Source: Catonia carolina (taxonomy: Eukaryota; Arthropoda; Insecta; Hemiptera; Achilidae). Taken from it: a stretch of DNA of 64,000 nucleotides. This document shows, in pieces, positions 33,944 to 46,925 of the stretch. Below the pieces are notes generated by a model, which saw only the letters and a program-made list of their open reading frames with translations, had not been told where the DNA came from and searched no databases. Position numbers and translations under genes: made by a program. The stretch lies in assembly GCA_035578175.1 (NCBI GenBank), contig JAQMRL010000001.1, positions 377,337,220-377,401,219 of the forward strand, read 5' to 3'. Position 1 is the stretch's first letter. Every line of letters starts with the position of its first letter.

Positions 33944-34977
33944 GTCGGACCTCTATTTATCGAAATTCTCTATAATATATTGAATAATTTCCTGATTCTC
34001 GTAAAATTTTAATGGAAAAATGTTTCTGTATATCGAAAAAAATTCTCTATTCTCTATATTCTCTATTCTTTATATTCTATAATTCTAATTCTATATACTT
34101 TATTTTAGTGAAAATATAATTAAACCTCCAAATAGCCCTCCTATCACACACTAGTCAATCCGAAACATTGAGAGAGAGAAACGTGACAATACGGTACGTC
34201 ACTTAGTGACGTATTAGGTAATGAGGTAGGCACACTAATTTCCTGAGCTGTTGATGAAAGTGAGAGAGTGAGTGTTGGTCAATGGCAGCGAGTCGGGAAC
34301 TAGGCTACGGTTCCCTTCCACGGCCTGCTGACAGTATGTAATTTTTTTTAACCCGACATTTCCCTTGTAGTAATATATTCACAGTTCCGAGGAAGGTGAA
34401 GGGTTGTTTGCTGATGTCGGAATCAAGTGGCCAGGCGGCGGGTTTTTGGTTGGTAGGCGGTTGCGGACACTTTAGGGCCGGACTAGGACGCCTCAATTGA
34501 GTCCAACACTACTTCCCCCATCGTGAAGGAGTGAACATGAGTTTTTTCGCCACCTCGGATTAAAAAAAATTTTTTTTAAATACAGTAGGCTACGTCAGTA
34601 CGTTGAACGCTGTGGTCAACGTACAAGAGTAGTGTGATACTTTTATACTATGTACGATCAAATATATGTAAATACAATGACGTGGATGAAGAAGTTTTCA
34701 AATGGGCAAAAATGTTGCGAGATAAAAACATGCCTAAGCAAAAGAGAAAAGTTGTTCTTTTTGTGAACAATTGCCCTGCACATCCGTCTTCACAATAAAA
34801 CTAACGTTATTGTAAACAAATACTGTTTCTTAGGCAACATGGTTACGGTCGAGTAATCTCACTTAATATAACTAGCAGTCTTAATGAAAAAAATGTAGCG
34901 TTTCTCTTCATCGAAGTTTCTATATTATATTAATTTTTTTAAAAGGAACCTACAATTTCGATACATTGAAGTCCGGC
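33944..34977 (+). mobile_element. Tigger-like element with catalytic Asp-to-Asn change
   Basis: Ends GTCGGACCTCTATTTATCGA (33944) and, read inwards from 34977, GCCGGACTTCAATGTATCGA are flanked by TA (33942-33943 and 34978-34979). At about 34676-34795 the plus strand reads NDVDEEVFKWAKMLRDKNMP, then KQKRKVVLFVNNCPAHPS. In Tigger transposases this motif is LLLxDNCPAHP; here the Asp codon is AAC (34766-34768), so a catalytic residue of the DDE triad is lost. A less AT-rich patch at 34250-34550 inside the element is unexplained. At 1034 bp the element is a deletion derivative. Confidence 0.8.
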
Positions 34978-34979
34978 TA

Positions 34980-37640
34980 TATGTAGTCTAAATTCTTGCG
35001 TTTAATTATAACTTCCCAAGATGCGTATTCATTAACATTACGCGTGAGTTACGCATCAGTTACGTCAATGACATGTTTTTTTTTATAATTGTATCGTAGG
35101 TTCAGAGATATACTTCAGAATCATAATGACTCATAAGTAAGTAATCTGATTCTCCTGGGTTATTAGGAATTCCATAAAAACGAATAAAACACCAATTTAG
35201 CAGAAATTAAAATTACATTAATATTATGAAAAATTAATTTCGAAAAGCACTCTTTTCGAACTTAATTTTTACTTAACAAAACAAATGTAAATGATGGTTG
35301 GCTCCGCAAATTAAAAATGTATTAGTTGTTGTGGCTAGACTGCACTACACACTACACAGCCAATGGATTCCTGGCTAGCATCTAAACAGTTTTACATGTT
35401 AAAACCATCCATGGTTAAAACCTGCCGTTTCCGAACAGTAATTAATAATAATTGGTAATTATCAAAACAGTTAATATTTTTAGAACATAATGACACAAGG
35501 TTTCAAAATTTATTTTAAAATATTATTGTCTGTTTTAAATTTATTTACACATAGTGGTTTTGTATTAGTTATTTCACAGGTAACTTTTACATAATGATTA
35601 CGGTAACAATTTAGAACTTTGCTTTAGTTGTTTATTACAAAACTTTGCGCGTGACTGGATGGATGTGATGTAGTAAAGTACCGAAGTTGAACGTCAGATG
35701 CAACATTATAGTAATATCATCTGCAAAGGAATTCCCTATCTACTTGTTTAAATAATCCTGTACATCCTGTAAATGATTTTTATTGCATGTTCACATCATC
35801 TTTTAAAACAGGAGGAAACATTTATTATTAACATTTTCATATTAGTAAGTTTATGAAACAGGAACTAATGTATTTTGTTTAATTCTACAAACTAGCAATA
35901 AAACCTGAGCTCCGCACGGCAAATTTGCCATTATCTTGATATTATTTAGAAAAGATAAGTGTTAACATCTACGTTCCAGTCTTGCAGTTTGCTAACCTTT
36001 TTTATAATACAAAAAGTTTCGTCGACATAAAATCAACATCTGCACACAATTTTGTGCTTAAATCTTATGATGAGAAAATGGTTAGTTTTAAGTAATTAAA
36101 TTTTCTAAAATTCCACAATTTAAGTACCTATTTCTTCATTATTGGTCTGCCTACAAAGAATTGTGAATTTCAAAATCTATGTTTTTAAAATTATTAGTTA
36201 AATCTCCAATTTTTAAAAAATATACTAAAGTTTTCTTATCTCGAGTTACTTTCAAATTAATCAGAAAGGAATCATTCTCGATGGTTTCCAACACAAAAGA
36301 GATTCCGTACAAAATCTTAAAATGCATTTAATTTTTTTCATATTCAGCACATTAAGTTGCTAATTAGGAGCTACTGATGAGTTTTGTAAATTTCAATACT
36401 TGGATTAAACTAAATTACAACTTTGATTTAAGAATTCAGATGTAATGTTATAATATTATACTGATTTTACACCAACCAGTCAAATTCCTTTCTTAGGTTG
36501 AAACACTTTACCAACGGTACTTAACCTACACGTCCCATTTGGTAACAATGCATTTATCAGTGCAGTAACACTTTAAATTTTCTAGTTGACCTTGGGGACT
36601 TCTAAATCCCACCTATACCCCAACGAACTAAAGACTGTAGTTGAGATATAGCCAATAACAGCCAAGCTCGGGTGTAAGGTTGCACTTTCGCTAAATCACA
36701 AGCTATTCCACTGAACTCCAGCTGACGTTTTGTTAGACTGTCATGTGCAGTGGGACCACAACGTTACAACGCCAGGATACGATTAACGGAAGTCAATTGG
36801 ATTTGTGCTGTGATCTAGGTCACTATGTTCCGCCTTTATCTGCAGTCTCCAGTTTGTTGAGCTATAGTATGATTTTTCTCTAAACATTTACTGCTCAAAA
36901 CACACCAGATCGTGTCACCTGTGTAATGAATGAAGCCATTACATGTCATTAGGTTTACGTGCGTCTAACCTAGTGTTGTTTTTGTATTTTCGAGATTTAT
37001 TTATTTTGTGGTCTAGAAAGGTTAAATAACTTGCATAGATTTCGCTATCATTTAATTATTATACCAAGCGGAGATAATTTGTTTTAGATATAAAATAGTT
37101 AAAACAAAAATAAGGTATTAAAAACAACATAGAAACAAAGGAAATTCAAGGAAATGAATGACAAATAATATCTTAATGGAAAGATATTTCTGTAGACATG
37201 AATAATTATTGACATACTAGATGCAGGGGAAAAAAGCTGAAACCTAAAAGAAAACTTGTTTCAATATAGTGCTCACCTTAAAGAAAATTAATACGCATAG
37301 CAGAATACAGCGTTTATTAACATTAGATAGTTTATTACAGTTTGATACAAAAACGTTTGAGTCATAATTCGTAGTTTTTCTTCCCCTCTTAGGGACAAAT
37401 GACAATTTATGAATATAGCCTAATATTATGAAGTAATATTATAATAAAGTTAATGTAACTAATATAAAACTAGTATTATAATATAATTATCATAAACCAT
37501 TATTTTTAAAATTAACGGTCATTATAATTTTTTTTCTAGGTACCGTTTTTCTTTGTTATAGGTACCTAATGTGTATACATTGCAATTTGTTCAATTTAAA
37601 AACAGTAAGCAACCTAATGATCCAATGAAATAAGAATGAT
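34980..37640. other. Mostly AT-rich; a GC-richer, non-repetitive block at about 36490-36970
   Basis: The block at 36490-36970 has a more balanced composition (CCACCTATACCCCAACGAAC, CACCAGATCGTGTCACCTG) but no open frame longer than chance and no match elsewhere in the window. It might be an old element, a UTR or a regulatory region. The rest is AT-rich and blank. Confidence 0.3.
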
Positions 37641-37650
37641 ATGTATGACG

Positions 37651-38040
37651 TCTGCCCATTACAGACAGGTGGAGTGTCAAATTATTTACACTCAATCTGT
37701 TTGTTACAGGGATAAAATAAACAGTTCTGTTTCTTATCTTATGGTCAGTCAATTAAATGACTGAATCATTTAAGAACAAAAGACATAGAGGTGTAAAAAC
37801 ACTAATCAGAGTTATCTCCTCTGAAAGTAATGAATTTCATTATACAGCCAGACCCGGTGGTGAATGAAGTGAAGGTGTCATTTACAGAGTGGAAAGTATG
37901 TGCTTTTCAGAGGGTCCGGCATGCTGTAAAGCGTACTTTTCCACTCACTGAGGAAGGCATTGGTAAACTTCCTCACTCCTCGTTTTACTTAGGAACCTGT
38001 ACAGGTTCAAACCAGCCTTTCGGCTGATGACCTAAACAAC
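37651..38040 (+). repeat. D1 retroposon, full-length copy with 10-bp target duplication
   Basis: Flanked by the perfect direct repeat ATGTATGACG (37641-37650 and 38041-38050). It begins TCTGCCCATTACAGACAGGT and ends CTTTCGGCTGATGACCTAAA before CAAC. At 390 bp this is the best reference copy in the window. A 65-codon chance frame inside shows no motif and is not conserved in other copies. Confidence 0.9.
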
Positions 38041-38050
38041 ATGTATGACG

Positions 38051-38460
38051 AGTTAATGAGGTGTATACTTAAACAGACTGCGGCCGACCTTTCCTGAAAG
38101 AGTATGGTTAATTGAACCTCAACCTTCAAAGTATAACGGTAACCACTGTCTAGTGTTGAAATTAGTAAAAAAAAAATAATAGAAGTAACCACCTTTACTA
38201 GATTTGAATCACGAAAACCACGAACTACTGATACAAGATTTGAACCACGAAAACTTCGTCTCTGAAAAGTTACCTTTACAATGCAAATCTTTGTGTTCAG
38301 TAGTTAAGTTATTTTTTAATACATTTTTTTCGTTTTCTAATGCTATATGTTGTTTGTTTATGATTCTGTGTAAGTGTTATTTTTTTGACACTTTTAATTG
38401 AAATTTAGTATCTGTTATTAAATAATTAATAAATAACACTTTCTAAATTTGAAGCTAGTA
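38051..38460. other. AT-rich stretch, nothing recognised
   Basis: Contains an imperfect local duplication (tttgaatcacgaaaaccacg and tttgaaccacgaaaacttcg, about 38203-38254). No gene. Confidence 0.35.
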
Positions 38461-38775
38461 TACCAAAACTTGATTTCCTTGAACGAGCGTGCAGTCATCA
38501 CCGCAGACCTACAGTTGGCAGAGAAGATCCCTTGGCCAGAGGCGCTTCAAACGTCTGCGCTGAGTACCCGGTATCGTCCTAGTGTACATGTGTTGTTTGA
38601 GAGGGTTGTCATGTAATTCAAATTTGTCATGCATCGTCTTGTGTAGTTGTTTCGCGACATCAATTACGTATGGGATTTGTAAGTCTTTGTGCAACATCGA
38701 GTTTGTGATGTAAAAGGGGAATTGCGTTATCGTGCGTAGATCTTGTTCTGAATCGCTTGTATACATTAATTTTAT
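38461..38775 (-). pseudogene. Jockey-type LINE C-terminus, uninterrupted copy
   Basis: The minus strand 38766-38509 has an 85-codon frame: FPFYITNSMLHKDLQIPYVI, then FELHDNPLKQHM and TQRRRLKRLWPRDLL. This is the jockey C-terminal tail ('P-YV-N--LH-DL-IP-V ... H-NPL ... RRLKR-W-RDLL'). It is truncated at its 5' end near 38770. The same family copy at 26835-28740 is split by nested transposons, which lets the insertion point be read (TTCAA here, TTAA there). Confidence 0.85.
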
Positions 38776-41700
38776 GTTCCTTTTTTAAGTTTATAACGGC
38801 GGCTTGTAGTAATTACATCTTAATCATTTTTTTTGTCGTTAATTTGTTGAGAGTGTTGCTGGAAACTTCTCTACTCATGGGAGTGTCATTATATTGTTTC
38901 ATAACTATTGACTAACAGATAATCATAACTAATTGTAAATTTTTCGGAATAAAATTTTTTAAAAAATATGTCATTGTTCAATGTATTAAAAACTCAGACG
39001 TCATCTAAATGAAATAACTCATGAAATATTTAAATCAATATAAATCCAGAATTATTTGCACGATTTCTGTTTGACTAATTAACTGAAATTTCAATGTTGT
39101 TAACAGATTGCAAATTAAAATATTTATTTAGGTTAAATTTCAAAATAAAATGCGGAACGATGATGTGAATAAGCAGGAATAGTTTACATATTAAATAGCA
39201 TTCACACTGCTGTAAGTTTTATGTGATACAATTAAATGAAAGCTTTTCAACCGCTTGGTAAATTTGTTCAATGAATAATTTCCTTCGATCAATCCGATTT
39301 AAATTGTGTAGTCGGTCGTATTATCCTTATAATTAAATTTATCTGATTACTTTTCACTTTCTAACTGCATTATAGAGCTAAAATGCGTACTTTTCTAAAG
39401 GTTACATCGTACAAAATACGGATTTCGACTCAAATTGCTTTATATTTGTGTTTTTATCCTTTAAAATGGTAATTAAGGTTTCGATTTTTTGCGATTATGT
39501 CTTAATATTTAATTTGATTTTAAATATCGTTAACAATGTAATTTTATAACTTCCTGTATGTATTAAAAATAATATATTCCTACCTTAAATTAGTTTTTCA
39601 TTTTATAAAAATAAGGATTTTCTAACAAAAAACATGAAAATTGTATTTTCCAAAATAAAGTAACTACTTCTGAGCGTCCTTATGCGGGATTTACCGTTGT
39701 TACTATCCATTATAATCCTTGCTTCATTACTACATAGTTATTTTATTATCTTAATTAGAAAGTAAAATAAAAATAAAAAAGTAAATAAAATGGTTATGCC
39801 GTTTGAAATGAAGTGGTTTTGCGAATGTTTTTTGTACATAAGATGTAAATTTAACTACTAATGCGGCTTTGTCCCAAAAGCCTTCATTAATTTTCTCTTG
39901 TTTTAAAGCAGTTTTATTTCTACTAATTGCTATTGCTGCATTATGTTGGATTTGACTCTGATTCGGATACAGAGAAAAATATGAATTTTATGAATGATAT
40001 TTATTTGCCAAACAGTTGGACGTAAAACAAAAAAACTAAGAATAAAAGCTTTCCCTGTATGAAATCTATGGTGCCAGAAACGGGAAGTATGTTAAATATT
40101 ATTTGGCAATAAATATTTATGTACTTAAATGAAAAAAATGTATTTACGTGTCCATAATAATGTTGTAAAAATTAGAAAATAGAAGCGTAAAATTCAAACA
40201 TAAGTTTGAATAACTGAAAAACATTGAATCTATTAAATGATTATGTATTACCTGAATATAATTTATAATATGCAGGTAACTTACAATGAGAGTGTTTGTT
40301 CCATAAAACATTAGTTCAAAATAGATTATTAATGACAATTCAATAGTTATTGTGTGTATTGACTGAAGTGTTATTATAATAAAGCAATTCACCGCTCAAT
40401 TAATAAACACATTATTAATACAAAGTTAGTCGTTAATTTTTTGAAGGTTTTCCTGTAAACATACAAGAAAATCTTCTGATAGGATGTTAATAGAATATTA
40501 ATGATTCTATAGAATAAGAGCAAGATTTCTTAATGAAAAGAATGACAATCGCTTTGAAAAGGGAAACGTGACCGAATTACCATTACAATTTCATTTTACA
40601 AATCTTGCTTGTAAATTTTCAACAGTAACAACTTTATCCAACATCAAAACTTTATCTAATTTGACTTTCAAATCATAGCTACAGAAAAGACATTAGGTAT
40701 TACCTCTTAATAATTTTATTGGTAACTTTATTAAATTAGTTTTTTCTTTTAAATCACAAAATAAAACTGGAATGCAATTAATTAATGCATTTTACTTTGC
40801 GGTTTTCTTTCAATAAAAACTAAGAGATTCAGTGGTTGTGTTTTACTCATATTACAGAAAACGAAGGTTTATTTTAAAATTAAATTTTCTGCGGCTGACA
40901 TTTTTAATTTTAGCTTGCCAATTGTTGTTGTGAGTAAAGTACTGCTTTGTGTCTTTGTCAAATCACTAAATGCGTAGGGCCAAATTGTCTTGTTTCGTTC
41001 ACTAATTTAAAAACTAGTACATCTGTGGCAGACGTTTTGTGCTGCCAAGGAAAAAGATTTTCCTCCTTATTAATTTCTTTAGTGTGTCGTTTCTACAGTA
41101 ATGAATTATTTTCCGTATAAATCTCTTAATTTTTACAAAGGTCTGGCATTTTGTTAATAATTTAAATTTTATGGGATCGTATAATTCTGTTTCTGCCTTA
41201 AGTTATATGAAATTTATTTGCAGTTAATGATTTTTACATCAGTTAAAGTTTACTTTGTAAAAAACTAGAAATGAAATAAAAAATTGAATAATGAATGAAA
41301 CGAGATTTTAATGGAACGAAAATTAATTGAACAAAAATTTGCTTTACATAAATTGAATTGAAACTGAAATTGTTTTATAATTGTTTGACTTTAATATAAT
41401 GCTACTTAATTTATTGAATTTACTGTTACTGTCACATTAATGATAAATGTTAATAAACCTACCCAAATATTTTTATGAAATAATTATTACGTATCCTAAT
41501 TTCATTAGAACTGCTTTTTCACAATTTCACTTCCGTATAAATTTCACTTCTGATCTACGTATAACAAATTGCAAACCAATATCAATCATTTTAAAAGAAA
41601 TTTTGCAAAAGAATTTCGCATCGAGCAATTTAAGAATCTTTAAAGAAAGAAGGGAGATAGAATTTTAGAATAGGTTTTGGAATAAATGCCTGAGTACAAA

Positions 41701-41784
41701 AGTTTGGGAAGAAATGTGTAATGCTGGAAATAGGTAATTTATTTTTTACAGCTTTCAGATAAAATATAAGATATTTTTATGCTG
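38776..41784. other. AT-rich stretch; one isolated SINE-like tail
   Basis: At 40012-40040 'aacagttggacgtaaaacaa' resembles a SINE tail without a head. No gene or other family was recognised over these 3 kb. Confidence 0.35.
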
Positions 41785-41855
41785 TAACGGGCTAAGTGGT
41801 TTATGCCAAGAAGAGAGGAAGGGCAAGAAGAAGAAGAAGAAGAAGAAATCAGAGG
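41785..41855 (+). repeat. (AAG)n-tailed RTE-like 3' end
   Basis: 'gggctaagtggtttatgcca' (41794-41813) matches the phrase at 30.4 kb and is followed by an (AAG)n run of about seven units (41829-41849). Confidence 0.5.
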
Positions 41856-43229
41856 AAAAAGAATAATAATAATAAAAACAACAATGATTGTTATTGTTGA
41901 TTCATAAACATTATGAGTCTGCAATGGTGTCATCTCGGTAGATAAAGATTTTGATTTTTCTTTTTAACCATTTCAAATAGTGTCTTTTAATACTTACGAT
42001 TTCTGTAAAAATTAATGGAAAATTTTTTGAAGCAAACTGTGGATAAAATAAAGTTGGAAAGAATAGTGATGAATAAAAAAAACGGTGCATTAAAATTCAG
42101 ATAGCCCAAACGGATTAAGATTATTCTAAAAGCGCTAAAAGTTCATAGTTGTTAGGTTAAATAAGCTATAAAGGAATAACGTTGAAGACTGAACAGTACG
42201 GTGAGCTTCTAAAATTATGAAGTATATTTTTGACAACTACTACACACGCTCAACCCACGTAGATCAAGTGCACCAATAGCAAAAACATATTTTTATGGAT
42301 GCTGTGTTCAATATTACACTAATTTTCTAGTTTTACATTGTCAATGATTACTCAAATTCCCAAAACAGTAATGATATTGTTCAATGGAAAGTGTAGTTCT
42401 TTAATATAATTTAAAATTGCGTTATGAGTCCTTAATACTTTAAAATTCTTGCTTCCTAATAAGCCAATGGTATCCCTTTATCATTAAATATGTAACCAAT
42501 AGGATTGAAGCTACGTTTAATTTAATCTCACACAATTTAAAAATATTAATCCCTTCCCCGACTTGTACGCGATCCGTATATCAGGCAAATGATTTTGGAT
42601 TCCTGTTCACATTTGCATAAATTATTTATCTTTATTTGAGTGTAATTCAATTGACCTACTTACAAAACTAACGGAGAAGTTCCGCTAAACGAATATAATA
42701 AATCTTCATCTCCTTTCAACGTATTTGAAACTGTCATTTTGACTTTAGTAGTCAACCAGTAAAACCTCTCTCTTACATTGAAACCAATGTCTGACCTGGT
42801 TGCTACTGAAATATTTTATCTAACATGAAATTCAGATAATTTATATAATTAAAATTTTAAAAAAAATTATTAATTTTATCTCATTAAAATTTCTAAGAAA
42901 CTAATGGAACGTTTCATGTAACTCCTTTGTATTTTGGTTTTAATACATTTTTATTGACTTGTTTACTCTTATATGGTTCATTATATTGAATTAATGTCAA
43001 TTGGTTACCTACGTTATATTTTTAATTAAACGCAGTAAGCAGATAATTTAACAACCGTCGCGCATTTAAGTACTCTGCTACAATCTTACACTCCGAGCAG
43101 CACTTAAGAACTATCTATAATTACCATTTTTTTTAAGATTTTCTACAGTTTTCACCATCTCCCTTCTTTCTCATTCTGCCTCCATTATGCCTCTAATTAT
43201 TATTGTAATGATAATTCAGGTCGGTTTTA
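41856..43229. other. AT-rich stretch, nothing recognised
   Basis: No feature supported. Confidence 0.4.
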
Positions 43230-43235
43230 GATTAT

Positions 43236-43690
43236 TGTTCAGTTATTTGGAACTACGACAGAGGATACACCGACCAGCGTATTGAAGCTGTGCAGAAGAA
43301 GTTGCTGTATCACCTGCGCATCGTGGTTTGTGTGAGGCGGGTGATCGGTACGAAGAGGAGTGTACCCAACTGGGTATAATGACATTGGATGAGAGGCGGG
43401 ATGTAGCAGATGCCATGTTTTTATTTAAGGCAATGCATAGAGCTATTGATGCCAATATTGCGCATGTAGTGTACAGAGTGTCATACTTTAACTCCACAGG
43501 GCATAGGTTCTTAGCTATAAGGTGAAGACTCGGATATCTCCCCTGGCGAGATGCGTTCAAATTATGAATGTTGTTGATGGTTGCAGGGTTGATATATTCA
43601 ATAGCAATATATCAACGTTTAGGAGGAAAATTGCTTTATGTTGGATGAGTTGATCCAGTTGGGATAGTCATATGACAAGTTGGTAGGTGA
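43236..43690 (+). pseudogene. Non-LTR reverse transcriptase C-terminal fragment, distinct family
   Basis: From 43236 the plus strand reads CSVIWNYDRGYTDQRIEAVQ, then KKLLYHLRIV. A frameshift near 43320 leads into YEEECTQLGIMTLDERRDVA, then DAMFLFKAMHRAID. 'SV-W------I--VQ-K-L--L ... Y---C--LG--TL--RR--AD--FLFK----ID' is the conserved thumb/C-terminal block of several insect LINE clades (jockey, R1, RTE relatives). It lacks the RRLKR ending of the other jockey fragments here, so it is a separate family. The clade is not settled. It is 5'-truncated. Confidence 0.75.
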
Positions 43691-44120
43691 ACTGAGTAGC
43701 CTACCAGCGTTATTAAGTCATATAGGACTCGTGTATAGATTATTATTTTTCTTTTACTTGTCTGTTAGCTTGGTTGTTTTTCTTGTTGGTAGTGTTTTTA
43801 TTCTTTCTCCTCGTTATTCTTCTACGCTGTAGGTGTGGTATCATTGCCACACAAATTCACTACCTATCCCTGCACAAATTTACTTATAGGCTTATAGGCG
43901 TATGTAGTTAGTGTTTTTCTTTTGACCTCCTCTGGATTTACGTCCCGATAGGTAAGTGCAGCATTTTCAAGGGTTTTTATCTGTTGCTGCACTGCTTCAA
44001 CTCATGTAGGTCGTCCCCGCTACCCTGTTAGTTCCTTTTATGGAGGTTGGGATTTGGCGGTAAGGGGTGAGTGTAGGCCATAAAAAGAAGTAGCCGCGGT
44101 AATTTAACCGTGCAAAGATG
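43691..44120 (+). repeat. Probable 3' UTR of the LINE fragment
   Basis: The stretch following the coding remnant is less AT-rich than the background and has no open frame. Its composition and position suggest LINE 3' untranslated sequence, ending somewhere before the AT-rich 44.1-kb region. The boundary is approximate. Confidence 0.4.
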
Positions 44121-46486
44121 GCATATTAATTAATATTTCCGATTCATCGAATCCTCCTCTCGAAGTTCTATCCTCTTCATAGCCTTGTTCACTTCATCTG
44201 TTAGTGAGGACTATCGGGGTCTTCTTTTCTTGCAGCTCCCCACTGGAATTCAATACGATACTTGCGCTGTCCATCTGCCACCATTTTTCCTTCTGATATT
44301 CAATATAAGCCTCTATTCCTCTATGTACCTAACTGTTGGATTATTTCTTGTATTATGTACCGATTTTTGTAACCGATTTCGGCGAAAAATGTTTTTATGA
44401 TATATTGTAATTTTGCTAATCAATTTAAATGTATTGCCATACAATGGTTCAATAATTTTAAACTTAATATTTTCCTTAAAACTGATAATTTATAAAAAAC
44501 GGCAAGGAATGATCTATTTCTATCTAATTCTAGGATTCTAAAGCCTATGACGTGTTGCCTTTGACATTTCGCCATACTCGAAGTACTACGAGTTTTCATT
44601 AAATTTTTAATACAAATTGATATTATTTATTAAACCACCGTGATTTGAAGAAGAAAACACCCCTTATTTTTATGATGTAGGTAATTGTTATGAAAGAAAT
44701 ACAGGATAATAGTTAAATATAGCTAATTATAATAGTTAATACAGGATAACAGTTTATAAAGTACAGGATGTAAATTTCTGCATTTTTTAATTAATTAACC
44801 ATGTTTCTCTACATACCTAATTATTAAAAAATCCTTAATTTTTTTTCATACTGGAAACAGTAGACTACAATAATGATAACCACCCAGTCTAAACGTAGAC
44901 TTCGGCTGTATTTTTGTTTTAGAGTAGACGTGAACAGTGACCCCAAGTCGAATGACATGTGTGGCTGTCAGCTTGTTAGTATATAAAGTATAAAGTTGTT
45001 CACCCAATCGTCGTTACTGAACAATAATATTTAAATTTATTTAATTAAATTAATTAATTTTATTAATTTAATTAAATTAATTTATTTAATTAATAATTTA
45101 ATTATATATAATATTTAATTTATTTAATTTAAATAATATTTAAATTAATAATAATTTCTTACCAGGGACTGGTTGGGCTGGCTCGAAGGAGATAACTAAA
45201 TTATCGGGTGGAGGATTCCATCCACCCACATAAGTATTGTAAGTCATCTTGTCGGGTAAACTATTAGACATTTGTTTTTATTCTACGTACGAAAGATAGG
45301 GAAGAAGAATAATAAGATAAAGGAGACTGAAGAAACTAACATTTTCGTAACCAAAATTATTAAAAAAAGAATTATATAGACCAACCAGTGAGTTATTAAT
45401 ATATTGATATTGCAATTATTTCGTTTTTATACTGTGCTACAAGTACAATGTCAACACTTTTTATTTATTTATTGCATTTTTTTCAATAAAAACTTTCCGA
45501 AACTTTTAATGCTTTGATTTTAAAAGAAGAAGGATAATACTTTATTATTCAGGAGTTATTAACACGAATTAAAATTTTGTTAACTGTTGAGCAAACGGAT
45601 GAGAAACCGTTCTGTTTTATTTTGTTTTAATTTTTGTATTTATTCACTGACCTGGATATTTTGTAACATCTGGTGATTTTAAAACAGGGCTTCTGTGTCT
45701 GACATTTTTATCACTAATTTCAACCCTCAATCAAAGTTTTAGTTTATTACTTTTCTGTTAAACTTATGAAATTTTAAATTATTTTTATATTCGTCTTAAT
45801 GATTTACTAAACAATTTTATTAAACCTTGTGGCAGTTTGTAAAATTAAATTTTTTATACTTTGAAGAACGAACAGCGGAAAATGTTATGTAATTTTTTAA
45901 AAAGTTACAAATGAATTTTGCATGTAGGTTAATATGATAAATTAATATGCATAATGTTGCATTTTAATTTTTAGTAGTATGTTATGCTTTTTAATAATAA
46001 TGGTAGACTAATATTTTGTAACATTTATGGTTTTATATCTTCGCATTGTAGAAATTTTAAAACTTGCATTTTCACAAGACTTTCAAAAAAATAAACACAT
46101 ATTCATAAAGTGTAAATTACTTCATTGGAAGGTTAAAACGCGCGTGAGCGTCCAATCAACTGTTGAACATTGAGAAGTTAATCCATTAGCTCGGTTTCTA
46201 AAACTAAAGTTTAGTGTTTATGATCAAAGTTACAATCAATTAAACGAATCAAATTTCAAATTTACTGCACACAATTATTCGGAGTAACATTACAATATAT
46301 TAGAACTTTTATTCGTAATCTACAATATTTTTCTATCTTAATGATTTAAACTTTTTTATACTGAAATAAGTTAGTGTAAAATTAATCAATTGTACAAAAA
46401 GTAAAATCGTAATGTTTTTTGTTTTTAAATAAATTTTTGAATTAGTAAATATTTTCCCCCTCCATTAAACTAAACAAAATATTTCA
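44121..46486. other. AT-rich; strongly palindromic AT tract at about 45018-45155
   Basis: The tract is made almost entirely of TTTAATTAAATTAATT-like units that can fold on themselves, about 140 bases with hardly any G or C. Other parts show no gene. Confidence 0.5.
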
Positions 46487-46925
46487 GAATACATCTGGAC
46501 GAGAAGCTTACAAGGAAAAAACAAATCACGGTAAAGAGGTACAGTTAGATTTGAAGTTCGACCCAATGAAGTGGTTACTAGGAAGTGATTTCTGGGATTC
46601 TTTAAAGGAAATTTGTTAGCAAGCAAAACTGTATTTAAGCCTTCCTGGACATTTAGATTACAGCCGTGGGAACAGCTTGCAAATCAAGTGTTGACATTTT
46701 GAAAGGTTCCAGTCAAAAGTATTGAGACAAATCAAGTAAATTCCTTGATACATCAGCAACAAATACATTATAGCCCACTATCACTTGCATTCAAACTCAG
46801 TTAAACAAGACAAATAATAGTTCAGTGAACGTTACTTACATCCTAATTATCTGGCATTTAATTTTCTAAATAATCAAGATCCAATTTTCAAAGACTTAAC
46901 AAATTTATTGTATTAGACTCACATA
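46487..46925 (+). pseudogene. Decayed jockey-type LINE (thumb and C-terminus)
   Basis: Read through frameshifts, the plus strand gives IHLDEKLTRKKQITVK, then MKWLLG, then KPSWTFRLQPWEQLAN, then 'KRFQSKVLRQI'-like sequence near 46700 and HPNYLAFNFLNNQDPIFKDL near 46830. These follow the jockey order 'LG-HLD-KLTWK-HI ... LKP-WTYG-QLWG-A ... RFQSK-LR-I ... HPN-LA'. At least four frame changes make it a very old copy. AATAAA lies downstream at about 47110. A 42-codon frame starting after an AG at 46486 mimics a terminal exon but is explained by this LINE. Confidence 0.65.

Noticed and set aside
43243..43560. Minus-strand frame of 105 codons
   Set aside because: Antisense of the non-LTR C-terminal fragment, whose plus-strand reading carries the conserved motifs.
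44150..44400. Minus-strand reading resembling an RT fragment (VNKAMKRIEL)
   Set aside because: Too short and without a second conserved block.
45018..45155. Possible replication origin or matrix-attachment site in the AT palindromic tract
   Set aside because: Low-complexity AT repeats are common in this DNA; nothing specific supports a function.
46487..46615. Terminal-exon look-alike: AG acceptor, 42 open codons, downstream AATAAA
   Set aside because: A neighbouring frame of the same bases reads HLDEKLTRKK and, further on, KPSWTF and HPNYLAFN in jockey order, so it is a decayed LINE.
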